From the NCBI GenBank assembly GCA_003599425.1, contig QZKC01000058.1:1-47395 (forward strand): a stretch of 47,395 bases of DNA, written 5' to 3'. The notes under the pieces were generated by a model. The model was not told where the DNA came from, made no database searches, and worked only from the letters and a program-made list of their open reading frames with translations. The stretch comes from Nitrospiraceae bacterium (lineage in GTDB: Bacteria; Nitrospirota; Thermodesulfovibrionia; UBA6902). The position numbers were made by a program, and so were the translations under genes. Positions within the stretch are counted from its first letter, which is position 1, and every line of letters starts with the position of its first letter. Below, piece after piece: positions 36,745 through 47,210 of the stretch.

Positions 36745-36787
36745 ATTTGGATGAATGTCATGCTGTGGGATGTAATAAGTCGGGATG

Positions 36788-37552
36788 TCAGTGAGAGGTC
36801 GGGGATGTGTTCAATACATGTCTTTGTCCCGGTGAAGTGCCTGTTACTTTTTTGTAGATCGTCGAAAAATAGTTGGAATCACAATAGCCAAGCTTTAGCG
36901 CGACATCCATGATGGAAAGCTTTTTATCACTCAGGAGTTCATTCGCCCTTCTGATCTTCACGGCATGCTGGTAGCTGTTCAGTGAGTGACCGGTAACGCT
37001 TTTGAAAAAGTGGCAGAAATAGGTCCTGGACATTGAGGCCATTTTGCAGGCTGCTTCAAGCGTCAGGGATTCGGCATAGTTCTGTGCAATAAAATCCCTC
37101 ACCTTCAGTACACCATTTAATAAGTGTGCCGGGATATCCGGGAAATGCTCCTCCCGAACGGTTTCCATTGAGAGAGATACATGCTGGCGTTTCTGAGATA
37201 CATCCCGCGCCTTCAGCAATGTCCTGATCCTCAGCAATATCTCGTCTGTGTTCAAGGGCTTCTTCATGTAATCGCGCGCCCCTTTTCTGAATGCCTCTAT
37301 GCATGTTTCCTCTGTCCCGACTGAGGTGGTCACAATGATCGCAGTTGAGGGGTATTCTTTTTTCATCAATGACAGTGCCTCCATGCCGTTCATGTCGGGA
37401 AGTTGCAGACAAAGAAAGACAAGGCCGATGCTCTCAGACATCATGCTCAGCCCTGTTTCGACCGTCGAAGCATAGTATGTTTTGCACTCACTTTCAAGTG
37501 CGTTCCAGAAAAGTTTAGATCCTTCACAATCGATCGCCAGCACTTCCTTCAT
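36788..37552 (-). CDS. AraC-family regulator with degenerate receiver domain (paralogue of 35834-36475)
   Basis: Start MKEVLAIDCEGSK; receiver VFLCLQLPDMNGMEA (Cys at the phospho-Asp position), YMKKPLN; C-terminal AraC HTHs. Confidence 0.9.
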   Translation of the reverse strand: MKEVLAIDCEGSKLFWNALESECKTYYASTVETGLSMMSESIGLVFLCLQLPDMNGMEALSLMKKEYPSTAIIVTTSVGTEETCIEAFRKGARDYMKKPLNTDEILLRIRTLLKARDVSQKRQHVSLSMETVREEHFPDIPAHLLNGVLKVRDFIAQNYAESLTLEAACKMASMSRTYFCHFFKSVTGHSLNSYQHAVKIRRANELLSDKKLSIMDVALKLGYCDSNYFSTIYKKVTGTSPGQRHVLNTSPTSH

Positions 37553-37873
37553 TACCGTTTCCTGTTTTACTGAAAAGATCATTAAATTTGTACAACAATT
37601 TTCGGACAAATACAGTGTTTTGTAAATCGATGGAAAAGTGAAGGTTTTGCTGAAGAGATTTCCTATGCCGTATTAGGTGATCGACCTATACAGGACAGGC
37701 AGGATTGTCTTATGGTTGGGTCTGAGAAGCGGAGGTACAATTATCCTGATTTATTTTCACAACAAGAGAGGAGGCAAACCCTACTATGATGTTTCATGGA
37801 TATGGTAAAGACCGGGGCTTGAGCGGGAGAGCTGATTTATTTCAATTCTAACCGTATTATCTTATTGACTTGC

Positions 37874-38145
37874 TTAATCACTGCAGGAAGTTCGTCTTTT
37901 TAAAATGCTCCAGACAATATCGTAATTAACTCCAAAATAGAAATGTATTACTTTATCTCTTGTGCTAGCCGTTTCTTTCCATGGAACCTCTGGATATTTT
38001 CTTTTTAAGTCCGATGAAACATTTTTTGTGGCTTCACAAATAATTTCAAGATTGCGAACGACTGCATCCTGAGTTTTAAGAATTCATTATACTCTAATTC
38101 TTTCGTGTACGATTTAATTCTGTTTATGGCTTCTTTAATATGCAG
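37874..38145 (-). pseudogene. HepT-like (DUF86) toxin pseudogene
   Basis: Minus strand: LHIKEAINRIKSYTKELEYNEFL / frameshift / TQDAVVRNLEIICEATKNVSSDLKRKYPEVPWKETASTRDKVIHFYFGVNYDIVWSIL; in-frame stop upstream of LHIKEA. Confidence 0.8.
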
Positions 38146-38242
38146 TTATGCCGGCAAGAGGAATATGCAATCAATACTATTTGAAACTCATCTCTCTCTC
38201 TCAGAGTAACAGTCTTTCGGAATTGAAGGAAATCAGCGAACA

Positions 38243-38911
38243 TTATGATGAAAACTTTACCGCGTGCACGAGGACATCATGGGTGTCCTTTAACTGCAGT
38301 TTTATCTTGATGTGCTCAACATAGGTCTCAACGGTCTTAACGCTCAGGTTCAGCCGCTCTGCTATCTCGTGTTTTTTCACACCCTGCCCGATGAGCTGAT
38401 ACACCTCCAGCTCGCGGTTGCTGAGGAGTTTTGTAGAGGAATCTATGTCTTCAAATCTGTTTCTGGCAAATTTGTGCAGAAGGCTGGTGGTCAATTTATC
38501 ACTCACGTATATTTCACCGTTCAGGATCTTTCTTATTGCTGAGAGAAGTTTTTTTGATGATTCCTGTTTCATGATATAGCCGTGTGCCCCGGCCTTAAGG
38601 CAGCGTTCAGCATAAGCGGATTCATCATGCATGGAAAGGACCAAAACCGGCAAAGCAGGATGTGTGTGCAGGAGATTTTCTATAAGCCTGATCCCGCTGC
38701 CGTCTCCGAGGGTGATATCAGCAATTACAATATCAGGTTTAAGACCAGGAATTGTCCGCAGCGCATCTGATACATTATCAGCCTCTCCGCAGACCATAAG
38801 GTCTTCTTCGCTGTTGATGAGGTGTGATAGCCCCTCGCGCAGGACACAATGGTCATCAACGATAAAGACGCTATGCTTTTGTATTTTGTTTTCGGTTTTC
38901 TGGTTTTTCAT
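38243..38911 (-). CDS. NarL/LuxR-family response regulator
   Basis: VFIVDDHCVLREGL, VIADITLGDGSG, LSNRELEVYQLIGQGVKKHEIAERLNLSVKTVETYVEHIKIKL. Confidence 0.96.
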   Translation of the reverse strand: MKNQKTENKIQKHSVFIVDDHCVLREGLSHLINSEEDLMVCGEADNVSDALRTIPGLKPDIVIADITLGDGSGIRLIENLLHTHPALPVLVLSMHDESAYAERCLKAGAHGYIMKQESSKKLLSAIRKILNGEIYVSDKLTTSLLHKFARNRFEDIDSSTKLLSNRELEVYQLIGQGVKKHEIAERLNLSVKTVETYVEHIKIKLQLKDTHDVLVHAVKFSS

Positions 38912-40775
38912 GGTCGTATGCTCCCTTGAACGGTATATCTTCAGAGAAAATGACCGGACGTCCGGTTGTGGAGACGGGGTCTGTATCAGGGAAAATGCAG
39001 GTTATGACGGTCCCCTTGTCGATATCAGTCGTTATATCAAGCCATGCATTGATTATGTCTGCCCTGTATTTCATGATCTGAAGGCCCATACCTTTTTGGG
39101 GGGGCTGCAAGGCAAATCCTTTCCCGTCATCTTTTATTGTCATTATAAGATCATTATCTGACCTGTCAAGGTAAATTTCGATCTGCCGGGGCATTGCGTG
39201 CCGTGCAGCATTGGTAATAGCCTCCTGGGCAATACGATAGAGATGTATCAGCGCAGCTTCATTATAGATCGGGACGATTTTATTGCTCCGTACAGTGCAG
39301 GGTATTCTGAACAGCTTTTCGGAGTTTAATGCAAGCTCAACCATGGCTGTTATCAGGCTGTACTCACCTGCTTCGAGGATGGGCGAAAGCCCGGTTGAGA
39401 GAGACCGTACCTGGCCTTTTGACATCTCAACAAGATATGTGAGCCTTGCCGCGTCTTCTGCCTCCGGGACCGCAGTTTTCTTCAATTTGTTCTCGAGCCC
39501 CTGTGCCATGAAGGAAATAGCCGTAAGCTGCTGTCCCAGATTGTCATGGAGATCGTGTCCGATACGGCGGCGTTCATGCTCCTTGATCTCGAGGAGCATT
39601 TTTTCCAGATATCTGCGTTCGGCTATCTCTCTGTTCAGGTCATCCCTTGAGGCGGTGATGGTCTTCAGATTTTCTATCATGAGATCAAAGTTTCTGGAAA
39701 GCTGACCGATCTCATCTTTTGTATCAGTACCGACCCTGTGGCCCAAATTCCCTCTCCCTATAATTTCACTTCCTTTGTGCAGTGCCCTGATCGGATTGGA
39801 GATGGACCTCGAAACACCAAAAGCCAGCAGTATCACTATAAAGAAAGAAATGATCCCGATGATGATGGTCCGGTTTCTTAACTGATAAACGGGGCCGTAG
39901 ACTTCCCTGATATCCTGTTTGGCAACAAACCCCCATCCGGTCTGTGGAATATAGGTATAGGCAGCCAGCACCTTTTCCCCTCTGTAGTCAAAGGCTTCGA
40001 CAATGCCGGTATTCCCAAGGACAGCTTCGGTATCAGGCTGTGACCGCAGCTTCAGCGAGAATGCTGAATTCCCGTGCCAGCGCAGGTTGTTCATTACGAT
40101 ACCGTCTTTGTTCAAAATATATGTTTCACCTGTTTCTTCCACGCCGGTCTGGTTCAGCATTTTGAGAAGAGAAGTTTCAGTATCTACCCTGGCAACAATG
40201 AAACCGATCGGGTGACTGCTGCCAGTCTGCCTGAAAACGGGCATGGAAAAGGCCACTCTGGGAATGTTCTTTTGAGCTGAAAAAAGGACGTCACGGTTCA
40301 GTATGTCCGGTTCTTTTAATACTGCTTCAAAGCGGATTTCTTTTGAAATGACCTTCCCCTCATCAGATTCATTTGTTGAAAGCAGGATCTTTCTGCTACG
40401 TGGACTGACGACAAAAATATCGTAAAATGAATTGTGATCCTGCAAATATTTCCTGAGGCGCGCGCGTGCCTCAGGTGCAGTCACATTGTTGTACCGGTAA
40501 TCTTCTGCTCCTCCCTGAATCAGTTCCAGTGCCTGGATACCGTCATCTGCAGCGATAGTGCGGATATCCGTGATCCTTTCATCAAGCCAGTGCCCCAGTT
40601 CATTGACCCTGAGGTCGCGGATAGCTTCAAGCCTGTTATCTATAGATACCTTCAGGGAATTCACCCAGTAGTTATAGATGGTTATGTTGACCACGATCTG
40701 TGGGATCATGGCAATGATGAGGAACCAGAAAGTAAGGCGGGCTTTGATACTTTTGAATCGGAATTTATTGCTCAT
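38871..40775 (-). CDS. Cache/HAMP sensor histidine kinase (HisKA_3 type)
   Basis: ERRRIGHDLHDNLGQQLTAISFMAQGLE, HAMP FGVSRSISNPIRALHKGSEIIGRGNLGHRV; 41-bp overlap with the downstream response regulator. Confidence 0.95.
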   Translation of the reverse strand: MSNKFRFKSIKARLTFWFLIIAMIPQIVVNITIYNYWVNSLKVSIDNRLEAIRDLRVNELGHWLDERITDIRTIAADDGIQALELIQGGAEDYRYNNVTAPEARARLRKYLQDHNSFYDIFVVSPRSRKILLSTNESDEGKVISKEIRFEAVLKEPDILNRDVLFSAQKNIPRVAFSMPVFRQTGSSHPIGFIVARVDTETSLLKMLNQTGVEETGETYILNKDGIVMNNLRWHGNSAFSLKLRSQPDTEAVLGNTGIVEAFDYRGEKVLAAYTYIPQTGWGFVAKQDIREVYGPVYQLRNRTIIIGIISFFIVILLAFGVSRSISNPIRALHKGSEIIGRGNLGHRVGTDTKDEIGQLSRNFDLMIENLKTITASRDDLNREIAERRYLEKMLLEIKEHERRRIGHDLHDNLGQQLTAISFMAQGLENKLKKTAVPEAEDAARLTYLVEMSKGQVRSLSTGLSPILEAGEYSLITAMVELALNSEKLFRIPCTVRSNKIVPIYNEAALIHLYRIAQEAITNAARHAMPRQIEIYLDRSDNDLIMTIKDDGKGFALQPPQKGMGLQIMKYRADIINAWLDITTDIDKGTVITCIFPDTDPVSTTGRPVIFSEDIPFKGAYDHEKPENRKQNTKA

Positions 40776-40884
40776 GATTTTTTATATCATGTAGCATAAA
40801 ATTCAGGCATTTTCATTAAAGAAAAGTTTATTGCCTTATAAGTGATCAGTGTCAGTGAAGAAACGACTGACACTGTCACAAAAC

Positions 40885-42906
40885 TTATAAAGAGCCTATA
40901 TGAAGGGCCCCCAGCCCTTTCAGCTCAATGGCAAAGACAATTTGATACTCATCGGGTCTTTTAGTGTAAGAAACTGACATTGCCCAGCATTGATGCGTAT
41001 ACGTCGATCTGATATTGAATTCCTGAACCCCGTTACCTTTCATGTCGTACCATAACTTTCCGTGCAGGTCAACAGGGATATTTTTACCTCTTATGTTAAT
41101 AGGGTTGTTCAGGCCTGCCTCAAATGTGACCTGGTCCAGGGATGAGGCCCGTCTGTAATTTTCGCCGACGCCGACATACCCTCTTGCATTTTTCAGGGTA
41201 ACTGAGGCGATCGTCTCAGCTATCTGCCGGTCATGGACGTCATATGAGGCGTTCAGGCTGAAGTCGACGTTTTCACTCGACAGGACAGACTCTGCCAGGA
41301 CCGGAGAGAAATGTTTTTCAACGTTGAGAAGGCTGTAGCTCTGGGAGAGCCTGAACCTCGATTCCAGGTTCAATGGACTTAATCCCGACAACCTGTTTGT
41401 AATGGCGTAATTAATATTGCTTGTGTGCTGTATTGTGTCGACAGTATCAAAGAAAGGAATGTTGTCGTTATCCACAGAGGGAATATATTCATATTCCACT
41501 GAAGGCTCAAGGATATGGATCAGCGAAGAGTATTTTTTCGCAAACTTCGTCGTCAGTGTGGTACTGAGGTCAAATAATGCCCGGCTTTTATGGACGGATG
41601 GCGAGTCGAGGAAATAGGCGGTTTCCCTCAGGCCTATTCTCTGTGTGAGATTGATAAGCCGGCCATAGCTCAGAAAGAAGTTCGGATATATGTCGAACCT
41701 GGTTCCCTTCTGTCCGTCCCTCCTCCAGAAATTGACCCCTTTTACTGCTGCGTTAAGGGAAAACGGGCCCTTGGAAAGGGTGTTGATGATAAATCCCACT
41801 TCAGGAAGGGCTTGCGGGATTTCATTTGATTTGCCCTCAAGGCTTTGTCTGGTCTGCGCCAAAAGATATGTCCTTCCGTAGGTCAATGGTTTTGATATCT
41901 GCATATTTGATTCAAGGTACTTCTGAAGTCTTTCCTCCGAGGCAAATTCAAAGGGGTCCATTTCCCATGTGGACAGGCCAAATCTTCTGAAGGAGGTGGA
42001 ATCAAGGGTTTCATAGTAATCAAATTCATTTACTGCGTGAATTTTCAGATATGCGGATATCTCATGCGGCAGTTTCAGGTTGTGATAGGTTTTTACCTCG
42101 TAAAGGTCTCTGGACGGTTCATTGTCCCGTGCGTGGTACAGCCAGAATTCACCGTTTATATCAGGCGTCAGAATATAACGGTAGTCCAGACCTTGCGCAA
42201 GATCCTTTTCTGAATAATAATCAAGATAGATCGTGGCATCCTGATTCTCCTTTATCGCGAGAAAGAATCCCTGTTTGTAATAATATCCCCGTGAACTGCT
42301 GTAACCGAAAGAAGGGAACAGGAATCCTGTTTGCCGTTCCTTCGAAATAGGCGCCCAGAAATATGGTGTATAGAGCACAGGTGTGTTTTTTACATAGAGT
42401 CTTGCATGCCGTGCGCTTATGCTTTCATGTTGCGTTGCTGAGATATCCTCTGCAGCAATATGCCATGGAGGTTTACTGCTATCGCACGAGGTCAAGGTTG
42501 CCGTATTAAGATAGAAGCTTTTGTCCCCGATCTTCTTAACGTTCTCCCCCCGGAGGTGAAAATTTTCCTTTTTATAGAAGATATAACTGTTATAAACGGT
42601 GCCGAGTTTTGTCTTCAGATTTATTTCCAGTTTATCAGCCCTGATACGCGCATCAGCGTCTTCATACAGGACATTTCCGGTAACAACAGCATCGGAGGTA
42701 TTCCCGTCAAGGTTCATCTCATCAGCGCTGAGGATAGCATCTTCAAATTCTATCCTGACGTTTCCTTTGGCCTCATATGTATTTGTCTGGGAGAAGTATT
42801 GAAGCTGCTGGGCGGTTATATTCGCCTGTTCCTCAGCGAACGCCGTAATAGTAAAAAATATCAGGGTAATGGCAAGGAACAGTATCGCAAAGTGTATTTT
42901 TTTCAT
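40885..42906 (-). CDS. lptD: LPS-assembly outer-membrane protein LptD
   Basis: OstA-like N-domain; VLYTPYFWAPISKERQTGFLFPSFGYSSSRGYYYKQGFF. Confidence 0.9.
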   Translation of the reverse strand: MKKIHFAILFLAITLIFFTITAFAEEQANITAQQLQYFSQTNTYEAKGNVRIEFEDAILSADEMNLDGNTSDAVVTGNVLYEDADARIRADKLEINLKTKLGTVYNSYIFYKKENFHLRGENVKKIGDKSFYLNTATLTSCDSSKPPWHIAAEDISATQHESISARHARLYVKNTPVLYTPYFWAPISKERQTGFLFPSFGYSSSRGYYYKQGFFLAIKENQDATIYLDYYSEKDLAQGLDYRYILTPDINGEFWLYHARDNEPSRDLYEVKTYHNLKLPHEISAYLKIHAVNEFDYYETLDSTSFRRFGLSTWEMDPFEFASEERLQKYLESNMQISKPLTYGRTYLLAQTRQSLEGKSNEIPQALPEVGFIINTLSKGPFSLNAAVKGVNFWRRDGQKGTRFDIYPNFFLSYGRLINLTQRIGLRETAYFLDSPSVHKSRALFDLSTTLTTKFAKKYSSLIHILEPSVEYEYIPSVDNDNIPFFDTVDTIQHTSNINYAITNRLSGLSPLNLESRFRLSQSYSLLNVEKHFSPVLAESVLSSENVDFSLNASYDVHDRQIAETIASVTLKNARGYVGVGENYRRASSLDQVTFEAGLNNPINIRGKNIPVDLHGKLWYDMKGNGVQEFNIRSTYTHQCWAMSVSYTKRPDEYQIVFAIELKGLGALHIGSL

Positions 42907-44255
42907 TTCATGGTCTCACGTAACTGCGTCAGAACACCGGGTGCGCCTGATAATATCTCTTTCACCTCTCCAGTGGTATAAAAGGAGCCTGTCACGAGGA
43001 TAATATTATCTTCCCGGCAGTTTTTTTTTGCAAGTTCCAGTGCTTCTGAAACAGTTTGAGAGATGGTTACAGAAGCAGCGGCAGGTTGACTGCCGGTTTT
43101 TTGCATGCACAGCGCTAATTCCCTTAGCTTTTCAGGAGATGCAGCCCGTTCGTATCCGGGTCTTGTCAGGATTACTGATTCAGCGATTCCAAAAAGAGGG
43201 GACAGAATACCCTGTATATCTTTGTCGTCCATTATTCCCGCAATCAGAATGATCTTGTTATCAGGGAAAAGTTCACTGATCGAATCAGCTAATGATCGTG
43301 CTGCATCGGGGTTGTGTGCGCCGTCGATCAGTATCGGCGGAGACTTTGAAACCCATTCCAGTCTCCCTTCGAGCTTAATACCAGCCAGTCCTTTTTCAAT
43401 TGATGTGTCGGAAATTGAAATGCCTTTTTCCCGCAATACCTCGCACGCGCGTATTGCCGTGCATGCATTAAATAGTTGATATTTGCCCGTAAGGGACATC
43501 GAGAGATTGTTATAGTTCTTATGACCTGCATAGTCAAATATTATCTGCCCGGTATCCATGCCGAGAAGCGAACCGCTGAAATCCCTTCCATATACATGGA
43601 TAGCGGAACCGAGACTCTTTGCTGTATCAGACAATTGGTCTACTACATCAGGCAATCCGGACGAGGTTATCACAGGGATTCCGGGTTTGATGATACCTGC
43701 TTTTTCAGAGGTGATGGCTGAAAGAGTATTTCCAAGGAACTCAGCGTGGTCAAGGCCTATATTCGTAATAATGCTTACGTGAGGCTGAATTACGTTTGTT
43801 GCGTCAAGCCTTCCTCCCATGCCTGTTTCGACAACAGCCCAGTCAACCTTTTTTCTGGTGAAGTAATAAAATGCCATAGCAGTGACGAACTCAAAGAACG
43901 TCGGAGTGAGATCTTTGCCTTTAATAGCATCATGGATGTATGACGCGGTCTCAATGACTTCCGATTCTTCTATCCTGATATTGTTTATTCGTATCCTTTC
44001 GGTGAAGCTCACAAGGTGAGGGGATGTAAAGAGACCGACCCTGAAACCGTTTTCTTTTAAAATGGACGCGATTGCGGCTGAAGTGGAACCCTTGCCATTG
44101 GTCCCTGCGACATGAACCGAATGAAAGGACTGGTGAGGATTGCCAAGGATGCTCATAATTTTTAGCGTGTTTGCCAGGCCGAGTTTTATGCCGTGCTTTT
44201 GAAGGCGGTAGAGATAGCGCACTGTTTTATTATATTTTTCAGAAGAACAGGTCAT
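42903..44255 (-). CDS. folC: Bifunctional folylpolyglutamate/dihydrofolate synthase
   Basis: VHVAGTNGKGSTSAAIASIL, FTSPHLVSFTERI, ILIDGAHNPDAARSL. Confidence 0.95.
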   Translation of the reverse strand: MTCSSEKYNKTVRYLYRLQKHGIKLGLANTLKIMSILGNPHQSFHSVHVAGTNGKGSTSAAIASILKENGFRVGLFTSPHLVSFTERIRINNIRIEESEVIETASYIHDAIKGKDLTPTFFEFVTAMAFYYFTRKKVDWAVVETGMGGRLDATNVIQPHVSIITNIGLDHAEFLGNTLSAITSEKAGIIKPGIPVITSSGLPDVVDQLSDTAKSLGSAIHVYGRDFSGSLLGMDTGQIIFDYAGHKNYNNLSMSLTGKYQLFNACTAIRACEVLREKGISISDTSIEKGLAGIKLEGRLEWVSKSPPILIDGAHNPDAARSLADSISELFPDNKIILIAGIMDDKDIQGILSPLFGIAESVILTRPGYERAASPEKLRELALCMQKTGSQPAAASVTISQTVSEALELAKKNCREDNIILVTGSFYTTGEVKEILSGAPGVLTQLRETMK

Positions 44256-44303
44256 GATGAGTTAAATAAAAAGGAGTGAAGGGTTGTCGTTTTTCTAATC
44301 AAC

Positions 44304-45155
44304 TTAGCTGGACAATCTGTCTCCAGTCGTCAAGGATAAAAGCTTTATGATGGTCTGTTTCAGTTCTTTTCTGTTTACGATAATGTCGATCATTCCGTGT
44401 TGCAACAGGAATTCAGCGGTCTGGAAATTCTCAGGCAGTTGCTGTTTGATCGTCTGTTCAATGACCCTCGGGCCGGCAAAGCCTATGAGGCTTCTGGGTT
44501 CAGCGATGATGACATCTCCCAGCATGGCAAAACTTGCGGATACCCCTCCGAAGGTAGGGTCTGCAAGTATGGAGATATACGGCATGCTTTTTTGCTGCAA
44601 TCTGGCTATGGAGGCAGAGGTCTTTGCCATCTGCATAAGCGACACGATGCCCTCATGCATCCTTGCCCCGCCGGATGATGAGACAGAAATGAAAGGCAAT
44701 TCCTCTTCAGCCGCTTTTTCCGCTGCCATGACAAATTTTTCACCTACTACGGATCCCATGCTCCCACCCATGAAATCGAAGTCCAGAACAACGAGGACAA
44801 CTTTGTGGCCGCCTATGAGTGCATGTCCGGAAATTACAGCATCACGGTTGTTAGTCTTTTTTCGTGATTCAGTGAGACGATCTTTATAAGGGATTTGATC
44901 CCTGAAATTCAAGGGGTCTTTTGATACCAGATTCTGCCCCATTGGTTCAAAACTGTTTTCATCCACAAGAAGCACTATGCGCTCCTTTGCAGAGATCCTG
45001 AAGTGATAGTTGCATTTGGGACAGATCCTGAGGTTCTTGTCAACTTCCTTGCGGTATATGATCTCCTTGCAGGAATTGCATTTGACCCAGAGACCTTCCG
45101 GAACTTTGACCTTCTTGGAGATCGCGGGTTGTTCTTTTTTCTTGAACCAGGCCAT
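44304..45155 (-). CDS. accD: Acetyl-CoA carboxylase carboxyltransferase beta subunit
   Basis: Zn ribbon CNSCKEIIYRKEVDKNLRICPKCNYH; SSSGGARMHEGIVSLMQMAKTSA. Confidence 0.96.
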   Translation of the reverse strand: MAWFKKKEQPAISKKVKVPEGLWVKCNSCKEIIYRKEVDKNLRICPKCNYHFRISAKERIVLLVDENSFEPMGQNLVSKDPLNFRDQIPYKDRLTESRKKTNNRDAVISGHALIGGHKVVLVVLDFDFMGGSMGSVVGEKFVMAAEKAAEEELPFISVSSSGGARMHEGIVSLMQMAKTSASIARLQQKSMPYISILADPTFGGVSASFAMLGDVIIAEPRSLIGFAGPRVIEQTIKQQLPENFQTAEFLLQHGMIDIIVNRKELKQTIIKLLSLTTGDRLSS

Positions 45156-45209
45156 ATAAAGACAGTTGTTAGTATGAGTTATTAGTAATCAGTTTTTTGA
45201 TTTTGATAG

Positions 45210-45980
45210 TTAAATTGCATCCCGTAATGATTTTACAAATTCTTTTATATCTTTTCCTTCCGCGATAAGCTTAACGATTGCGCTTCCCACAATTACGCCG
45301 TCTGCAGTTGATGCTACTGCCTTAGCGTCTTCAGGCCCTGAGACACCGAAGCCGACCGCAACGGGCTTTGAAGTTTTTGCTCTTATTTTATTCAATGTTG
45401 TTTTCATAGTCTCGTCCATCAGAAGCTTAGCTCCTGTTGTGCCTGTTATCGAAACATAATAAATAAATCCGGTTGCCGCTTTTACTGCTTTGTTGATCCT
45501 GCCTTCTGTGCTTGTCGGTGCAAGGAGAAAGACGGTAGCAACTCCCTGCTGCCTTGCAGCACGGATATATGCATCGGCTTCATCAGGGGTCAGGTCAGGA
45601 ATGATAACACCATTAGCCCCGGCTTTTGCAGCATCTTCAGCAAACACCTCGATCCCATATTTGAATACAGGATTATAATACGTCATTAAGATAATGGGAA
45701 CTTTTGATGACTGACGTATGGCGCTAACAAGGGTGAGAACTTTTTTAAGGGTAACGCCCTGTGACAGCGCCCGTTCTGCAGCCCGTTGTATTACTGGCCC
45801 GTCAGCAAGAGGGTCGCTGAAAGGCACCCCGAGTTCAATGATATCAGCGCCTGCTTCTTCAAGTTCAGCAACGAATTTCATTGTTGCTTCAAGTGAAGGG
45901 TCTCCAGCCATGATATAAGGAATGAAAGCTTTTTTGCCGGATTGGTTTAATTTTTTAAAGACCTTTTCTATATCGTTCAT
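45210..45980 (-). CDS. trpA: Tryptophan synthase alpha chain
   Basis: ELGVPFSDPLADGPVIQRAAERAL, VGFGVSGPEDAKAV. Confidence 0.97.
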   Translation of the reverse strand: MNDIEKVFKKLNQSGKKAFIPYIMAGDPSLEATMKFVAELEEAGADIIELGVPFSDPLADGPVIQRAAERALSQGVTLKKVLTLVSAIRQSSKVPIILMTYYNPVFKYGIEVFAEDAAKAGANGVIIPDLTPDEADAYIRAARQQGVATVFLLAPTSTEGRINKAVKAATGFIYYVSITGTTGAKLLMDETMKTTLNKIRAKTSKPVAVGFGVSGPEDAKAVASTADGVIVGSAIVKLIAEGKDIKEFVKSLRDAI

Positions 45981-46013
45981 TTTTTCTGATTTGCAATTTG
46001 AAATTTACAATTA

Positions 46014-47210
46014 TTATTTAATAGTGATACCCTTTATTCTTGCCACTTCCTGGACATCTTTATCTCCCCTGCCTGAGAGGTTCACAATGATGATAGAATC
46101 TTTTTGCATTGCCGGGGCTGTTTTCACTGCCTCCGCGATTGCGTGAGCTGATTCAAGTGCTGGAATGATCCCCTCGGTTTTGCTCAGCAGTTCAAAAGCC
46201 TGCAAAGCTTCTTCATCAGTAGCATACGTATATTCGATCCTCTTTTTATCTCTGAAATAACAATGCTCGGGACCTACTGACGCATAATCAAGCCCCGCTG
46301 AGACAGAATGAGTGCCGAGCACATTACCATCCTCGTTCTGAAGGAGATAACTTTTACACCCCTGAAAAACACCGAGAGAACCGCCCGCAAAACGCGCTGC
46401 ATGTTCTCCTGAATTGATCCCGTGCCCGCCCGCTTCAACTCCGATCATTCTAACCAGGTCATCGATGAAGGCATGAAAAAGGCCTATGGAATTACTCCCG
46501 CCGCCAACGCAGGCGATCAGACAGTCAGGCAGCCTTTTTTCAGCTTTTAATATCTGCTGCCTGGCCTCCTTTCCTATCACAGACTGAAAATCTCTCACCA
46601 TGACAGGAAAAGGGTGGGGGCCAAAAACCGTACCGAGCACATAATGTGTGGTACGAACATTTGTTGTCCAGTCCCTTAAGGCCTCATTGATAGCATCTTT
46701 CAGGGTCTTAGACCCGACATTGACCTCTGTGACCTTTGCTCCGAGGAGGCGCATCCTGAAGACATTCAGGGCCTGACGCCTTATATCTTCACTGCCCATA
46801 TATATCTCGCATTCAAGGCCGACAAGTGCAGCACCCGTTGCGGTAGCGACCCCGTGCTGACCTGCTCCTGTCTCTGCGATTAGCCTGCTCTTTCCCATCC
46901 TTTTGGCGAGAAGAGCCTGGGCGATCGCATTATTTATTTTGTGCGCGCCTGTGTGGCAGAGATCTTCCCTTTTTAAGTAGATTTTTGCCCCCCCTAGTTT
47001 TTCAAAAAGGTTCCTTGCGAAATACAGTGGTGTAGGCCTGCCTATATATTCTTTCTGGAGATAACTCAATTCCTTGAGGAACGGTTTATCTTTTATGCAT
47101 TTCCTGTAGGCTGTTTCAAGTTCAAGAAGTGCCGGCATCAGAGTTTCAGGCACGAACCTGCCACCATAAGAGCCGAAATGTCCGGTTTTGTCAGGGAGTT
47201 TTGTTTTCAT
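46014..47210 (-). CDS. trpB: Tryptophan synthase beta chain
   Basis: [55 protein letters not shown]. Confidence 0.98.
   Translation of the reverse strand: MKTKLPDKTGHFGSYGGRFVPETLMPALLELETAYRKCIKDKPFLKELSYLQKEYIGRPTPLYFARNLFEKLGGAKIYLKREDLCHTGAHKINNAIAQALLAKRMGKSRLIAETGAGQHGVATATGAALVGLECEIYMGSEDIRRQALNVFRMRLLGAKVTEVNVGSKTLKDAINEALRDWTTNVRTTHYVLGTVFGPHPFPVMVRDFQSVIGKEARQQILKAEKRLPDCLIACVGGGSNSIGLFHAFIDDLVRMIGVEAGGHGINSGEHAARFAGGSLGVFQGCKSYLLQNEDGNVLGTHSVSAGLDYASVGPEHCYFRDKKRIEYTYATDEEALQAFELLSKTEGIIPALESAHAIAEAVKTAPAMQKDSIIIVNLSGRGDKDVQEVARIKGITIK

Noticed and set aside
37787-37852. 21-aa micro-ORF (MMFHGYGKDRGLSGRADLFQF) with a good GAGAGGAGG SD
   Set aside because: Too short to support coding without conservation or ribosome profiling; may be a remnant in a decayed region.
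40838-40884. GTGATCAGTGTCAGT...ACTGACACTGTCAC palindrome between lptD and the kinase gene
   Set aside because: Most simply an ordinary terminator-like hairpin after lptD.
40885-47210. Novelty in the lptD-folC-accD-trpA-trpB block
   Set aside because: All are recognisable housekeeping genes in a commonly seen order.
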